A stretch of 64,000 bases of DNA from Caballeronia cordobensis (GCF_001544575.2 NZ_FCNY02000010.1:1-64000), one strand, 5' to 3'; positions 9,136-17,737 are shown, numbered from the stretch's first letter. Notes: a model not told the origin generated them from the letters alone. A program made the numbers and translations.

Positions 9136-9516
9136 TCAGCACCCATTCATCATCGACAGCCCCCCGCGATTGGACATACAACTGGACGCGCGTGGCTGGC
9201 TAGCAGCAGATGCGGCGGCCCTGTCGCTTGTCGCAGTGGCCGCGTCCATCGGCGGGGCGGCCACCGCCTCGTAGGTTTTGAAAGTGAGCCCATTGAAAAG
9301 CGAGATGGCCAATACAAAAGCACCGAACAAGGCGAAAAAAACGCCTAGTGCAACGTCACGTAGTCGCAATTCGTAGCTTTCCCCCTTTTTTATTCCAAAA
9401 TCGCCCTGCGTTTGCTTGTCGATCTGGAATAGTCGATAGCCGAAGTAAATGCTGAGGATGCCGCCGATGACGATAAGCACACGATAAAAGACGAGCGCTG
9501 CAAACTCTAGGTTCAT
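9136..9516 (-). CDS. Small membrane protein, two predicted TM helices
   Basis: 126 residues. Hydrophobic stretches near residues 6-27 (FAALVFYRVLIVIGGILSIYF, abbreviated) and 55-78 (VALGVFFALFGAFVLAISLF) would span the membrane twice. The short linker between them is charged. The C-terminus is Ala/Ser-rich. A GAGG ribosome-binding site stands 6 nt before the ATG at 9516. No family recognised. It lies downstream of and co-directional with another membrane-anchored unknown protein at 9584. Confidence 0.6.
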   Translation of the reverse strand: MNLEFAALVFYRVLIVIGGILSIYFGYRLFQIDKQTQGDFGIKKGESYELRLRDVALGVFFALFGAFVLAISLFNGLTFKTYEAVAAPPMDAATATSDRAAASAASQPRASSCMSNRGGLSMMNGC

Positions 9517-9583
9517 CGCTTACCTCGCTGCGGTTACCGCGCAGACGGGATTCATGGTTCGTCCCGAGCTGCCCGGCGGTAGA

Positions 9584-10282
9584 TCAACGCTGGAGGCCTT
9601 TCCACGCGTCGATCTTGGTGGATAACGTCGACATGTTGTCGGCTAACGCCTCACCTTCAATCCGCAAACGCTCCGTGAAGGCCAACATCGCCACGTGTAT
9701 TTCCTCGCGTCGGTGTTGCATTCTGGGATGGGCCAGTATTGGCGCATCTCTGTCCACGGTAAGCTTATGCAAAATCGACATTGCGTGCATGATCTGCGCG
9801 GCGCGATCATAGGTCTTCACGATCAACACGCGCAATTCTGGATCGTCAATCTTGCCAACGCGCGATGCACTTGCCGGGTAGACCACAAACACCGATTCCC
9901 GGATGGGGTATGGCAGCGCTAATGGGGTCGGTTTGTCCAGCTTCTGAAGTGTCAGCAGCGGGTTCAACGCGTCCGCCCGGAATATCCGGTACATGACTTC
10001 GAGTTCCGCGTATACCGCATCGACGAATGCGCGGGTTTCAGCTGCATCGGCGACCTTGGCGCGACGTGCTTCCCCCTGTGCAGCCCAGGCAGCACCCGCT
10101 ATCGCGGCCACTGTGCCGATGGCTTGTGCCCACGCAGCGGCGGTTTGACCGAACGTGCCACCGACAATCAGCGCCAATAGCAACGACGCAACCAGCACGT
10201 AGCAGCCACGCTTGATCCACGACCACCAATCAATCTCATCCACCGCCGCCCTCGCTATCGTGTTGTTGCGCGGGCCGATCAT
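9584..10282 (-). CDS. Membrane-anchored hypothetical protein
   Basis: 232 residues. A hydrophobic region near residues 25-65 (YVLVASLLLALIVGG, then AWAQAIGTVAAIAGAAWAA) gives one or two TM segments. A soluble, mainly helical C-terminal domain of about 160 residues follows. Similar topology is common in unknown proteins of mobile elements. No catalytic motif seen. No clear ribosome-binding site precedes the ATG at 10282, so the start is uncertain. Confidence 0.6.
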   Translation of the reverse strand: MIGPRNNTIARAAVDEIDWWSWIKRGCYVLVASLLLALIVGGTFGQTAAAWAQAIGTVAAIAGAAWAAQGEARRAKVADAAETRAFVDAVYAELEVMYRIFRADALNPLLTLQKLDKPTPLALPYPIRESVFVVYPASASRVGKIDDPELRVLIVKTYDRAAQIMHAMSILHKLTVDRDAPILAHPRMQHRREEIHVAMLAFTERLRIEGEALADNMSTLSTKIDAWKGLQR

Positions 10283-10499
10283 AGCAGTCAGCGAAAGGGG
10301 GTGCGCCTCAAGGACAAACTCATTCGCAAGGCGTCCTTCATTTGCGCAGAGCCGAGACGAATGACCGGGCTGTGGTCGCTCCCGTGACCACCAAGCATGC
10401 CCTTCGGCGGCTTGCCGTTTGAATGGCGGCTATGTCGACGGGGGAATGGCTCATGTGCCCGAACTCGGTCGAGGCGAAGACCCTTGGATTCCCTGTACG

Positions 10500-11585
10500 T
10501 CAGAAACCGTAGGACGCATCGCCCCAACGTCGTAGGACACGATAGTCGTGTTCGGGCAAGACGATTAACCCTGCTTCCGCTGCTTCTAGCACCCGCTCCA
10601 TCTGCCCGCTTTTCACGAGATCGCCATGCAGCCCGTAGAAGTACCACGCGAAGGGCATTCCGATCCGTTCGTCGAACTGCGTGAGCTTCCCGTAAAGGCT
10701 GTACACGTCGAGGTTCCGCGTGTTCTTCAACTCGGCGACCTTGCGGGTATGCGCCCACTGAGGGACGAAGCTCAGCTCTCTGTCGCCCTGCTGGTCAACA
10801 TAGTCTTGGGTGTTAAACGTCCAGCGTTGGCAGACGCGCTCCCCGCGGCGGCCGGCGCTTGAGTCCGTCCAGTCATCGAAGAAACGCCGACCGGACCATT
10901 GCATCTGTTCGTAACCGGGCGTGAGTTCTCGTATGGTCAGACTGCGCTGCTCACCGGTACTGCAGTCCGTCTCGATCACACGTCGATCGCCGCGTACGCG
11001 ATGGCGATCGAGGTAGAGCTTCTCAGCAAGCTCGGCAAACCGCTGCATGTCGATTACCTCATGCAGTCGGTAACGTGGCTCACCGAGCGAGCGTCGTTCG
11101 AATTGCTCGGCCCCCATGCTGCTCGACCCATGTCGCAGGTCGGTGAGGTCTGGCAACCCCCAACTGTCGGTGCGAGGGAGGAGCTCGCGCTCCACGAATT
11201 CTTGCTCTTCCCACACTGCGATCTGGACGAAGTTGTCCTGTTTGCCCCCACGGTCGTGAACGAAGTAATGAAGCAATAGCGCGTTCTCGGTGACCAGGTA
11301 TCCCGCATCCTTGTGCGCCAGCCATACCGCGCGTGCTGAACCGCCATGTACCTCCAGTTCCGCCTCGATCCACGCTCGATAGTCAGGCGAAATTTCACGG
11401 CCCTCGGCATCAATGATTCGAGCCGGTGATGGGCCGTATGTATCGCGCGTCATGACGTAACGCAGAGACCGGTAGTCGGTGCGTGTCGCGAACGTCGTCA
11501 ACAAATCGGCGTGCTTTTTGGTGACCGGCGTTGCGGCGACGATAGTGCCCAATACGTCCGTTGGTAGTTCGTACTCTTTGCTCAT
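10500..11585 (-). CDS. Hypothetical protein, 361 aa
   Basis: 361 residues, soluble, rich in aromatic and charged residues (GRRFFDDWTD, WYFYGLHGDLV), with no recognised domain or signal peptide. AGGA stands 7 nt before the ATG at 11585. Codon use looks like that of the surrounding genes, and the frame is long and uninterrupted, so it is probably real. It is isolated between unknown genes. Confidence 0.65.
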   Translation of the reverse strand: MSKEYELPTDVLGTIVAATPVTKKHADLLTTFATRTDYRSLRYVMTRDTYGPSPARIIDAEGREISPDYRAWIEAELEVHGGSARAVWLAHKDAGYLVTENALLLHYFVHDRGGKQDNFVQIAVWEEQEFVERELLPRTDSWGLPDLTDLRHGSSSMGAEQFERRSLGEPRYRLHEVIDMQRFAELAEKLYLDRHRVRGDRRVIETDCSTGEQRSLTIRELTPGYEQMQWSGRRFFDDWTDSSAGRRGERVCQRWTFNTQDYVDQQGDRELSFVPQWAHTRKVAELKNTRNLDVYSLYGKLTQFDERIGMPFAWYFYGLHGDLVKSGQMERVLEAAEAGLIVLPEHDYRVLRRWGDASYGF

Positions 11586-11723
11586 GCTGGGGTCCTATAG
11601 CCGAGGGACGCCTATCGTCACAGGCTCGCATTCATCCCGCCGGAGCCCCGGTCGAGTCGCCGACGCCGAGTGCGCCGACCACACTGGTCAGGTACATCCA
11701 GGTGGATTTTCGAGACGCCCTTG

Positions 11724-12017
11724 TCAGTTGATGCGATTCCATTCGGCGTAGATAGCGCCGAAGACCGTAGGGAAGACCACATCGTGGCCTTCGAACGAAA
11801 CCGGCCGTTCGTCATTTGGATAGCCCATCGCGGGAGAGGCCCGCAACATGCCGAGCATCCGCGCGCTGCGTTCACCGGTGGATGCAACCTCGCTGAGAAC
11901 CTCCGACTCGATTTTATGAATTAGCGCCCAAGTCAGCGTCCCGGCCTGCCGATGGCGTTGCACGGCTGCAGGCACGGCGTCTTTCAAGGCCGCATCGGCG
12001 GCATACAGTGCGTCCAT
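11724..12017 (-). CDS. Hypothetical protein, paralogue of the 6198-6488 product
   Basis: 97 residues with a good GGAG ribosome-binding site. It is clearly related to the 6198-6488 product (shared blocks MLRASPAMGYPNDERPVSFEGHD / MLRASPALGYPKDDRPVSFEGHD, each only partly quoted in other fields). It is the last of a co-directional set starting with vapB at 13113, with a 14-nt gap to the gene upstream. Function unknown; two copies 5.5 kb apart imply duplication or recurrent capture. Confidence 0.7.
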   Translation of the reverse strand: MDALYAADAALKDAVPAAVQRHRQAGTLTWALIHKIESEVLSEVASTGERSARMLGMLRASPAMGYPNDERPVSFEGHDVVFPTVFGAIYAEWNRIN

Positions 12018-12031
12018 TTTTTCTCCGTTTC

Positions 12032-12250
12032 CTAATTGGGCAGTGCGTGCTTTCGTAGCAGTGCCCTGATCGCATCGTCGACGGTCGACCGGAGCACAAA
12101 GTCAGGACCTCGCGGTAGCAGCGCGGCGAACGCTTCACTCAGCGAGTAAGCGACCTCAGCCACATCGCGCTCACGAACGATTATCCTCAATCCAGCGGTA
12201 AGCTCGGCTTCAAGTTCACGATCGTTGATCCGGAGTTCGATAGTAGCCAT
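12032..12250 (-). CDS. Small hypothetical protein
   Basis: 72 residues beginning MATIELRINDRELEAEL. An AGGAG sequence stands 8 nt upstream of the ATG at 12250, which decides this start over the longer frame. The N-terminus could form a beta strand, and the rest is helical. It sits between two other small genes in the vapBC-led cluster. No family recognised. Confidence 0.6.
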   Translation of the reverse strand: MATIELRINDRELEAELTAGLRIIVRERDVAEVAYSLSEAFAALLPRGPDFVLRSTVDDAIRALLRKHALPN

Positions 12251-12282
12251 CGTCTCATCTCCTATGCGATGCGTCGTTTCCC

Positions 12283-12459
12283 TCACTCGTGGTCGCGAAG
12301 GTCCGACAAGGATTCTTCGAGCATGTCCGCCGCGTCCGAATGGAGCCGCACCACGGTATCGGTTAGCGGCTCGCCGTTGGGCATCTTGCGTGACTCAGCA
12401 GAATCGCGCAAAACGTTAATCGCTGCCCGCAGAGCAAGCGCTGGAGTCAAATTGGACAT
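12283..12459 (-). CDS. Small hypothetical protein, 58 aa
   Basis: 58 residues (MSNLTPALALRAAINVL...), mostly helical. It begins 17 nt beyond the vapC stop and continues the co-directional cluster towards 11724. It is too short for family assignment. Support comes from gene spacing and an uninterrupted frame. Confidence 0.5.
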   Translation of the reverse strand: MSNLTPALALRAAINVLRDSAESRKMPNGEPLTDTVVRLHSDAADMLEESLSDLRDHE

Positions 12460-12475
12460 GGTTCGTTTTCCGTGT

Positions 12476-12877
12476 TCAATCGCTAAGCCAGTTCTCGAGC
12501 CTGACGCCCGGATAATTGACAAAGTCTTTTGTGTTGTTCGTGACGAGAGCAACATCGAGCGCAACCGCATGTGCAGCGATCAGCTTATCCAGCTGGTCCT
12601 TCTTACGCTCGCGCGTAGCCTCACGAATCGGGCCATATGCCACCGCCGCCGCAGCATCGAACGGAGCCACCGGAATGTCCTCAATCAACGCGGCGAGGGT
12701 GCGCCGTTCTTTGGCCGGATTTGCACAAACGGCGACCCCGTATTCCAACTCTGCATACGTGATAGCTGACATGACCACGTCACCAACAACGCATTCCGCG
12801 AAGCGTTTTGCCACCTGCTCGGGCTGATTCTTCATCAGGTAGATGCACATATTGGTATCGAGCATGAAGCGCGGCAT
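12476..12877 (-). CDS. vapC: VapC-type PIN-domain ribonuclease toxin
   Basis: 133 residues. It starts MPRFMLDTNMCIYLMKN, the PIN-domain first acidic residue block (LDTN). SAITYAELEYG carries the second conserved Glu, and DVALVTNNTKDF carries the last acidic block (VTNN.KDF). VapC toxins cleave specific RNAs and are held inactive by VapB. The ATG overlaps the vapB stop by one base (TAATG), the classical coupled arrangement. Confidence 0.9.
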   Translation of the reverse strand: MPRFMLDTNMCIYLMKNQPEQVAKRFAECVVGDVVMSAITYAELEYGVAVCANPAKERRTLAALIEDIPVAPFDAAAAVAYGPIREATRERKKDQLDKLIAAHAVALDVALVTNNTKDFVNYPGVRLENWLSD

Positions 12878-13113
12878 TACAGGCCCTCACGTTCTGCTTG
12901 CTCCTGCTCGCCTCGTCCCTCGGCCATAAAATCGGGGCTGAATCTGGCGAATTTCTTCAACACACCGGCAAGCGGTCGACGCGCCGGTCGGATGCGGATT
13001 TCATCGCCCACGCGTTCGATCTCAAGCTCAAGGTCGCTGCGCTCATAGGCGAGGTCAGCAGGAATGCGGACGGCCTGGGAATTGCCGTTCCTGAAAACTC
13101 GCGTCGTTTGCAT
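12877..13113 (-). CDS. vapB: VapB-type antitoxin
   Basis: 78 residues. The N-terminal RVFRNGNSQAVRIPADL is an AbrB/MazE-like swapped-hairpin DNA-binding segment of VapB. The C-terminal half (PLAGVLKKFARFSPDFM) is the toxin-binding tail. It is the first gene of the pair and autoregulates with VapC through an operator likely at 13133-13147. Confidence 0.9.
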   Translation of the reverse strand: MQTTRVFRNGNSQAVRIPADLAYERSDLELEIERVGDEIRIRPARRPLAGVLKKFARFSPDFMAEGRGEQEQAEREGL

Positions 13114-13132
13114 CTCGTTCCTCGTGACGTGT

Positions 13133-13147
13133 GTACAATGGATGTAC
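13133..13147. promoter_or_regulatory. Candidate VapB operator
   Basis: GTACAATGGATGTAC is an inverted repeat (GTAC-N7-GTAC) starting 20 bp before the vapB start codon. Its place overlaps the expected promoter of vapBC, so VapBC autorepression here is likely. The assignment is by position and symmetry only. Confidence 0.45.
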
Positions 13148-13224
13148 TATAAGCGATCAACGAGCAAATGTAAATACGCGTGTGTACGCGGCTGGCCGGG
13201 CCGACGCAGTGAGCCGCAAGCAGG

Positions 13225-13362
13225 CGCTTAGCGACTATCGGTCGACGAGCCTCACGTTCGACCGGCATCCTCTTGCTGCGTGAACGGCTCAACGAGAAGA
13301 AGATCTTCGCGGCGTTGAAGCTCGCCACCTATCCGAAGGGTCGGCTTGCCGAGGCATGCTGC
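13225..13362 (+). pseudogene. Fragment of a second dnaE2 gene
   Basis: The plus strand matches the dnaE2 region at about 5720-5860. It encodes SDYRSTSLTFDRHP and then, after a small deletion that shifts frame near 13270, RLNEKKIFAALKLATYPKGRLAEAC. The intact gene has WLNEKKIFAASKLATYPNGRLAKAC. Nothing upstream or downstream of this segment is dnaE2-like. It differs from the intact copy at many positions, so it derives from another dnaE2 copy and is a relic of recombination rather than a recent duplication. Confidence 0.85.
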
Positions 13363-13781
13363 GCTTCGTCGACCTCGGATCCCGGCGGCCAGAGCATCGT
13401 CACGATGAACCGCGCTAGGGTTCCGCGTAGCTTCGCCTCCGCTCGCGCGCAATCACTTTCCGCCTCCTGTGCGAGCTCGAGAACGACGAGGATCCCATCG
13501 GTCAAGGTCGTTAGCGTGTGCAGGGGGTTCGCCGCCGTCGCCGGTCCGAAGGAACTTGGCGTGTCGGCGAGACCGGGGACAACGGGCTCGAGGTCGCTCG
13601 GAGAAAGGCAGTCGCCCTCTTTCAGCGCGAACAGCGACTCGGGGAGGATCATCGGGTCAGCCGCCTGCACGGTGAACAGGACCGGACTGTCCACGATTTT
13701 CATGACGCGACGCTTGTGGCGCGCGTAGGCTTCCAATGCGCCAAGTCGGAGATACGTCGACCGTCGATGCGAGAAAACCAT
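13329..13781 (-). CDS. Hypothetical protein with altered C-terminus
   Basis: About 150 residues from the ATG at 13781; an upstream TTG at 13826 would add 15. No domain recognised. The last dozen codons run antisense through the dnaE2 fragment at 13225-13362. The original C-terminus was therefore probably replaced when that fragment joined here, and the protein may be truncated or non-functional. Confidence 0.45.
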   Translation of the reverse strand: MVFSHRRSTYLRLGALEAYARHKRRVMKIVDSPVLFTVQAADPMILPESLFALKEGDCLSPSDLEPVVPGLADTPSSFGPATAANPLHTLTTLTDGILVVLELAQEAESDCARAEAKLRGTLARFIVTMLWPPGSEVDEAQHASASRPFG

Positions 13782-13877
13782 AGAGTCGGATGCGCGGACC
13801 TCGGCGCGAAAGGTAGAGGCGTCCAATTTTACCCACGCGAAGCTATGTCGATGGTTTCGGAACTCGTCGCAGAACTT

Positions 13878-14246
13878 TTAAGCCAACTTGGTTTTCTTAA
13901 CTGCGTCGAGGCCGTCGGTAGCGTCGAACAGGGATCCGGAAAGCTCCGCAATCAGTCTCGCCTGGCACTGCGGCGTAAGGCGCTCGCGGCGGCCAAACTG
14001 TTCCACTGCCGCCCGCAGGCTTTCGGCCGCGGTCCCACCGTCTATGGGATCGATCTTTCCGGCGTGAAAAACGGTGGCGATGCCATGACTGCGCAGAATG
14101 CGCGCAAAGTCTCCCAACTGTGAAGGGAGGTGCGACGCTGACTGCCAGGTCGCAAGCTCTTTCTCAAGACGTTCGATCTTCTCGGCCATCGCTTTGATTG
14201 ACGCGGATTCGGCTAGGGCGCTCAATTTCGTGTTGTTTGTGGGCAT
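13878..14246 (-). CDS. Hypothetical protein with N-terminal coiled coil
   Basis: 122 residues. Residues 8-40 (SALAESASIKAMAEKIERLEK in part) are predicted coiled coil by heptad pattern. The rest is helical and ends in a basic tail (KKTKLA). No family recognised. It stands alone on the minus strand. Confidence 0.55.
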   Translation of the reverse strand: MPTNNTKLSALAESASIKAMAEKIERLEKELATWQSASHLPSQLGDFARILRSHGIATVFHAGKIDPIDGGTAAESLRAAVEQFGRRERLTPQCQARLIAELSGSLFDATDGLDAVKKTKLA

Positions 14247-14301
14247 CAGCGGCGTCTATCTGGCAGCGGATCAAGTTGTTATTCGTTCAGGCTTTCCGGC
14301 T

Positions 14302-14475
14302 CTAATTGCTGCGGCGCTCACGTATCCGATGCGTCACTTGCCATGCCAGAAACGCGGCGGGTGCGGAGAAGAGAAGGATTTGCCCGATCAGAGAGCCGGG
14401 CCACATCATCCGAGCTATGACAGCCCCGCAAATAAGCAGCGCGACGAATGCCGTCGTAAAAACCTCCGTCTGCAT
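14302..14475 (-). CDS. Small membrane protein, 57 aa
   Basis: 57 residues: MQTEVFTTAFVALLICGAVI, then a short loop, then a second hydrophobic stretch (ILLFSAPAAFLAW) and a basic tail (HRIRERRSN). GGAGGA five bases before the ATG at 14475 is an excellent ribosome-binding site and the main reason for calling it. It follows the membrane protein at 14512-14883 by 36 nt and is likely co-transcribed with it. Function unknown. Confidence 0.6.
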   Translation of the reverse strand: MQTEVFTTAFVALLICGAVIARMMWPGSLIGQILLFSAPAAFLAWQVTHRIRERRSN

Positions 14476-14511
14476 TTTTCCTCCGGTTTCCCGTTGTTCG
14501 ATCTTTTTCGG

Positions 14512-14883
14512 TCAGTTCAAGGCCGAGCCTTGTCCCGGCGCTCTCATCAGTACGCGAACCGCTCTTAACGATGAGGCCGACAGCAGCAACAAGGACAAAC
14601 CAAACGCCAGCATCGACCATGAAAAGACGGACCGCGAGGTTGCCGCCGAGTCAAGCATGCCTTGCGCCTCCAGCTTCCGTTCCCGGACATTTTCTACAGA
14701 CGCCTTCGCCTCAGCGCTATCACCATGCGTTACCTGATTAGTCGTTACTGCAATGAGCGTCGCCGCCAGCGTCGCATTCGAATTCGCAGAGAACGACGTT
14801 AAGGCCGTCGCTGCGCTAATACCGGTCGCGCCGACAGCCACCGTCAACGCGATTGCGACAACTTTGTTTCCAACCATTTTCAT
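14512..14883 (-). CDS. Membrane protein, two predicted TM segments
   Basis: 123 residues. The N-terminus (MKMVGNKVVAIALTVAVGATG) is a signal-anchor or signal peptide. A second hydrophobic segment lies near residues 88-112 (FSWSMLAFGLSLLLLSASSL). The middle part is soluble, helical and possibly periplasmic. GAGG 6 nt before the ATG supports the start. Forms a likely two-gene unit with the 57-residue protein downstream. Confidence 0.6.
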   Translation of the reverse strand: MKMVGNKVVAIALTVAVGATGISAATALTSFSANSNATLAATLIAVTTNQVTHGDSAEAKASVENVRERKLEAQGMLDSAATSRSVFSWSMLAFGLSLLLLSASSLRAVRVLMRAPGQGSALN

Positions 14884-15319
14884 CTACCTCACCAGTTTTT
14901 GCTTTCACTCGCGGCCTGAATCGCGACCCTCGACGTGCCAACCCCCCGCCAACCCTTCTATCGGTCGCTTGACGCCGGCCTTTAGCGGTTCTGCTACGTT
15001 CAGCGCCCGCGCTCACCCCTGCGAACGATACATCGCCGGCCATCGTCAGTTACGGGCGAAAGGCGCTCGAAAAATCGTAGCTTTCGCCCGCTCAGGAACC
15101 GGCGTTCTGTTCACCATGCTCATGCTGGTCCGGGCTGGTATGCCGAATTCGCAATAGTCCGCAGCGCGACCCTGCGGTGGGCGGGACTCCACCGCCTTGA
15201 CAAGCGGCTTTTCGGACAACACTGGTTTGTCAACGATCCGCGCGCTTTCGATCGGATCGGTGACGAGAAGAAATGATCAGAGCGCCGTGGAGGCGTCCAC
15301 GAACTAACGAGGCTTGATT
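14884..15319. other. Intergenic region, no gene recognised
   Basis: About 430 bp between divergent genes. Frames present on both strands are short or compositionally odd (Arg/Ser-rich translations), as expected for non-coding GC-rich DNA. It should contain promoters for both neighbours; none was located with confidence. Confidence 0.4.
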
Positions 15320-16390
15320 TTGAAAAGATTGTGTTTTGTATTGCCGTCCGTCCGCGTCACTGCGTTGACCGCGCTGACCATCGCCGTGCTCGCTGCGTGC
15401 GGCGGCGGCGGTTCCTCCGACTCGAACAGCACGAGCAACCATGCCGGCAGCGGTTCCACAAACGCGGGCGATCAGACTGGCTCTCCGGCCGCGTCGCAGA
15501 AGGTGACGCTGCTCCCGCCCGCATCAACGCCGCAGAGTGTCTCCCCCACGGGGGATCCCACCGCGGATAGCATCGCTTTTATGAGCGCGGTACGACACAA
15601 CGTCGGTATTAATCAACTCACCGTTGACCAGACGCTGGTTACGTCGGCCCTGAACCACGCCAATTACCTGGTACTGAACCAGGCAACCGGGCATAACGAA
15701 ACGCAAGGGCTTCCAGGCTACACGGGGCAGTCGCCGTTTACTCGCTCAGATGCCGTGTTCGGTGAAGTTACGATAGCCGGAGACATTCGGGCTTTTTCGA
15801 CATCGTTGACCGGCGTCACATCGCTATTCGATGCACCATTCCACCGCTTTTTGATGCTTGAGGGCTACGCATCGCTAGGTGTTGGCGCATCGACGAGTGC
15901 AACGTGGGAAGCGGTCAACATTGACTTCGGCGGATTCGCCTCGGCCGTTGGCGATACACAGCTCGTCGCATATCCGTACTCCGGTCAAACGGGTGTGCCG
16001 GCTAGGTGGTTCGCGGCCGAAAACCCGAATCCGTTCGCCAGTCAGCCGCAGTACCAGAACACCTACGTAGGCTACCCCGTGACGATTCAGGCGAAGCTAA
16101 CGGGGCGCCTGAGCTCGGTAAGCATCAAAATCACTGATAGCGGCGGCAATGACGTCCCTTGTTTCCAACCTACGCCGGACGGCAACACAGAGATAACGAA
16201 CGGTGCCATGTGCATCCCGTACACCGCACTCAAGGGCAGCACAGCGTACTCGGTTCATGTGACCGGCGTGCTTAAAGCGCTGCATGGCGACACGCATCCT
16301 ATCGACGTCACGTGGTCATTCACAACGGAAGCCGATGCGTCGGCCAAATTCATGGGCAACGAGAAGCAGTTCCACGTTGTGCCTGAATGA
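15320..16390 (+). CDS. CAP-domain (SCP-like) lipoprotein
   Basis: 356 residues from the TTG at 15320. GAGG lies 7 nt upstream, which makes this start better than the TTG at 15314. A lipoprotein signal ends in AVLAAC, followed by a Gly/Ser-rich linker. Residues about 85-220 (MSAVRHNVGINQLTVDQTLV..., ALNHANYLVLN...GHNET) have the CAP/SCP pattern of small secreted proteins. The C-terminal 110 residues look like an Ig-like beta domain. It is probably an outer-membrane or periplasm-facing lipoprotein of unknown function. A strong terminator follows at 16442. Confidence 0.75.
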   Translation: MKRLCFVLPSVRVTALTALTIAVLAACGGGGSSDSNSTSNHAGSGSTNAGDQTGSPAASQKVTLLPPASTPQSVSPTGDPTADSIAFMSAVRHNVGINQLTVDQTLVTSALNHANYLVLNQATGHNETQGLPGYTGQSPFTRSDAVFGEVTIAGDIRAFSTSLTGVTSLFDAPFHRFLMLEGYASLGVGASTSATWEAVNIDFGGFASAVGDTQLVAYPYSGQTGVPARWFAAENPNPFASQPQYQNTYVGYPVTIQAKLTGRLSSVSIKITDSGGNDVPCFQPTPDGNTEITNGAMCIPYTALKGSTAYSVHVTGVLKALHGDTHPIDVTWSFTTEADASAKFMGNEKQFHVVPE

Positions 16391-16441
16391 CGCGAAAAAG
16401 CAGGCCGCAACAGCAACCAAACTGAGTTGATCCCAAAAAAG

Positions 16442-16466
16442 AGCGGAGGCACCACCTCCGCTTTTT
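16442..16466 (+). terminator. Rho-independent terminator after the CAP lipoprotein gene
   Basis: AGCGGAGG and its reverse complement enclose a 5-nt loop and are followed by a T-run. A-rich sequence on the left makes it potentially bidirectional. It ends the 15320-16390 transcript. Confidence 0.85.
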
Positions 16467-16613
16467 CGTCTTTTCGTCTGGGCCAGGAGGAGTGCTCTCC
16501 CGCGGCTTCCCTGAGGATTGGGAAGTCACTTCCTTGACTTTGAGCGTGGCTCTCTAGCCTTGCTCATGACGCGACTGTTTCGCGTCGCTATCGTTACCTT
16601 AACGAGGTCTTGC

Positions 16614-17546
16614 ATGGAACCAAAGAAGAAAGAGCCCGTCGACGCGATCAAGTCGCTCATCGACGTCATTCAAGCTGCATTCACCGCCGCATGGAAAGCG
16701 GTCCTCCTCCTCGGCGGTCTGATACTGGTCGCCTACTGCTACTTCGAGAGCATCGTGCCCGAGGGCCTGTCGCTCGGCGATGCATTCTTCCTCGCGTCCG
16801 CCGCGTTCTCATTCACCTGCATCGCGCTGGTCGGCGTCGGCTTCGGTGCCTTTTCGACGTTGTGGGCGCTCAAGCTTCTCGTTGTCGCCAACAACTTCCG
16901 CCTCAAGCGGCGCGGGGAGTCGCCGGCGGCTTCGCTGCATCGCGCAGTCGATAGCGGATCGATGGTTTTTATGTCGTTTCTCGTGGCACTCCCCCTAGCC
17001 TATCTGCTTGTTTTTGTAAGAGACCAGTCCCCCGACGCCCGCATGCACGCGACCCTTATGTTCTTTGCTGCTGTAGGCGCAATCACCGCGATCATCGTGC
17101 TGATCGTTCCGTCAAAAGTGCAGCAGCGCGATATTCGTCTAACGGTGGTCTTCTTGGCGGTGGCCATTTTTGGCGCGCTCGTCGCCACCCGCCCCGCTCT
17201 CCTGAATTTGTCGATGGTGAACCTCGGCGTGCGCTCAGCGCCCGGCCAAGTTGTGATCTTTTCCGATGCTGAGCATACGCAGTTGGCTGCGATCGCAACG
17301 GCGAGCGGTGTGAAGGTGCAGTTCTGCAAGCTTCCGACCACCGATAAGTGGGGTACGCGCGACGCCCGCGCCGTATGGCATGGGGTCGGCGGAAGCTCGT
17401 ACATACGGCTCTTCGACGAAACAAACGGGTCGCGCGACGTTCTCGTGCGGGCTAACCGCGCGGATGTGGAAGTGATCCGCGGGGAGCGGACGGGCTTCGA
17501 CTGCCCTCCGAAGGTCGCGGCGTCTCCGGCCGGCAAGTCGTCATGA
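16614..17546 (+). CDS. Polytopic membrane protein of unknown function
   Basis: 310 residues. About four TM helices are visible near residues 27-45, 55-85, 115-135 and 150-195 (LLLGGLILVAYCYF; FFLASAAFSFTCIALVGVGF; FMSFLVALPLAYLLVFV; LMFFAAVGAITAIIVLIV). A soluble C-terminal domain of about 110 residues follows. The ATG at 16614 is preceded by AACGAGG; earlier in-frame ATGs lack one. Its stop overlaps the next small gene (ATGA), showing coupling. Confidence 0.65.
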   Translation: MEPKKKEPVDAIKSLIDVIQAAFTAAWKAVLLLGGLILVAYCYFESIVPEGLSLGDAFFLASAAFSFTCIALVGVGFGAFSTLWALKLLVVANNFRLKRRGESPAASLHRAVDSGSMVFMSFLVALPLAYLLVFVRDQSPDARMHATLMFFAAVGAITAIIVLIVPSKVQQRDIRLTVVFLAVAIFGALVATRPALLNLSMVNLGVRSAPGQVVIFSDAEHTQLAAIATASGVKVQFCKLPTTDKWGTRDARAVWHGVGGSSYIRLFDETNGSRDVLVRANRADVEVIRGERTGFDCPPKVAASPAGKSS

Positions 17547-17725
17547 CTCGCATCTACGCGACCCTGAGAAAGCGATACACCACTGAGGCATTGAAAGGCA
17601 TGGGGTTCGTCAAGGACGGCGGACTGATGGTGAAGCGCGGAGCGATGCGTCGCGTTCGTGCTCAAGCGTCGAGCCTTGACGGCGTGTGGTGGCGAGTGAC
17701 CCCGCTCGAGCGCCGCTGGCGTTAG
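17543..17725 (+). CDS. Small basic protein, translationally coupled
   Basis: 60 residues, basic (about 13 Arg/Lys). The ATG overlaps the stop of the membrane protein upstream (ATGA), so ribosomes can re-initiate. The pattern GFVKDGGLMVKRGAMRRVRAQ suggests a small beta-rich nucleic-acid- or protein-binding fold, but this is only inference. A strong hairpin follows immediately. Confidence 0.5.
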   Translation: MTRIYATLRKRYTTEALKGMGFVKDGGLMVKRGAMRRVRAQASSLDGVWWRVTPLERRWR

Positions 17726-17737
17726 ACACCGCAGAAA

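Noticed and set aside
10288..10758. 156-residue minus frame overlapping the end of the 361-residue gene
   Set aside because: Arg/Ser-rich translation in the second frame of 10500-11585; no ribosome-binding site and no motif.
14318..14620. 100-residue minus frame spanning the 57-residue membrane protein
   Set aside because: It runs in another frame across the ends of two better-supported genes and its translation is low quality; the 57-residue frame has a strong ribosome-binding site.
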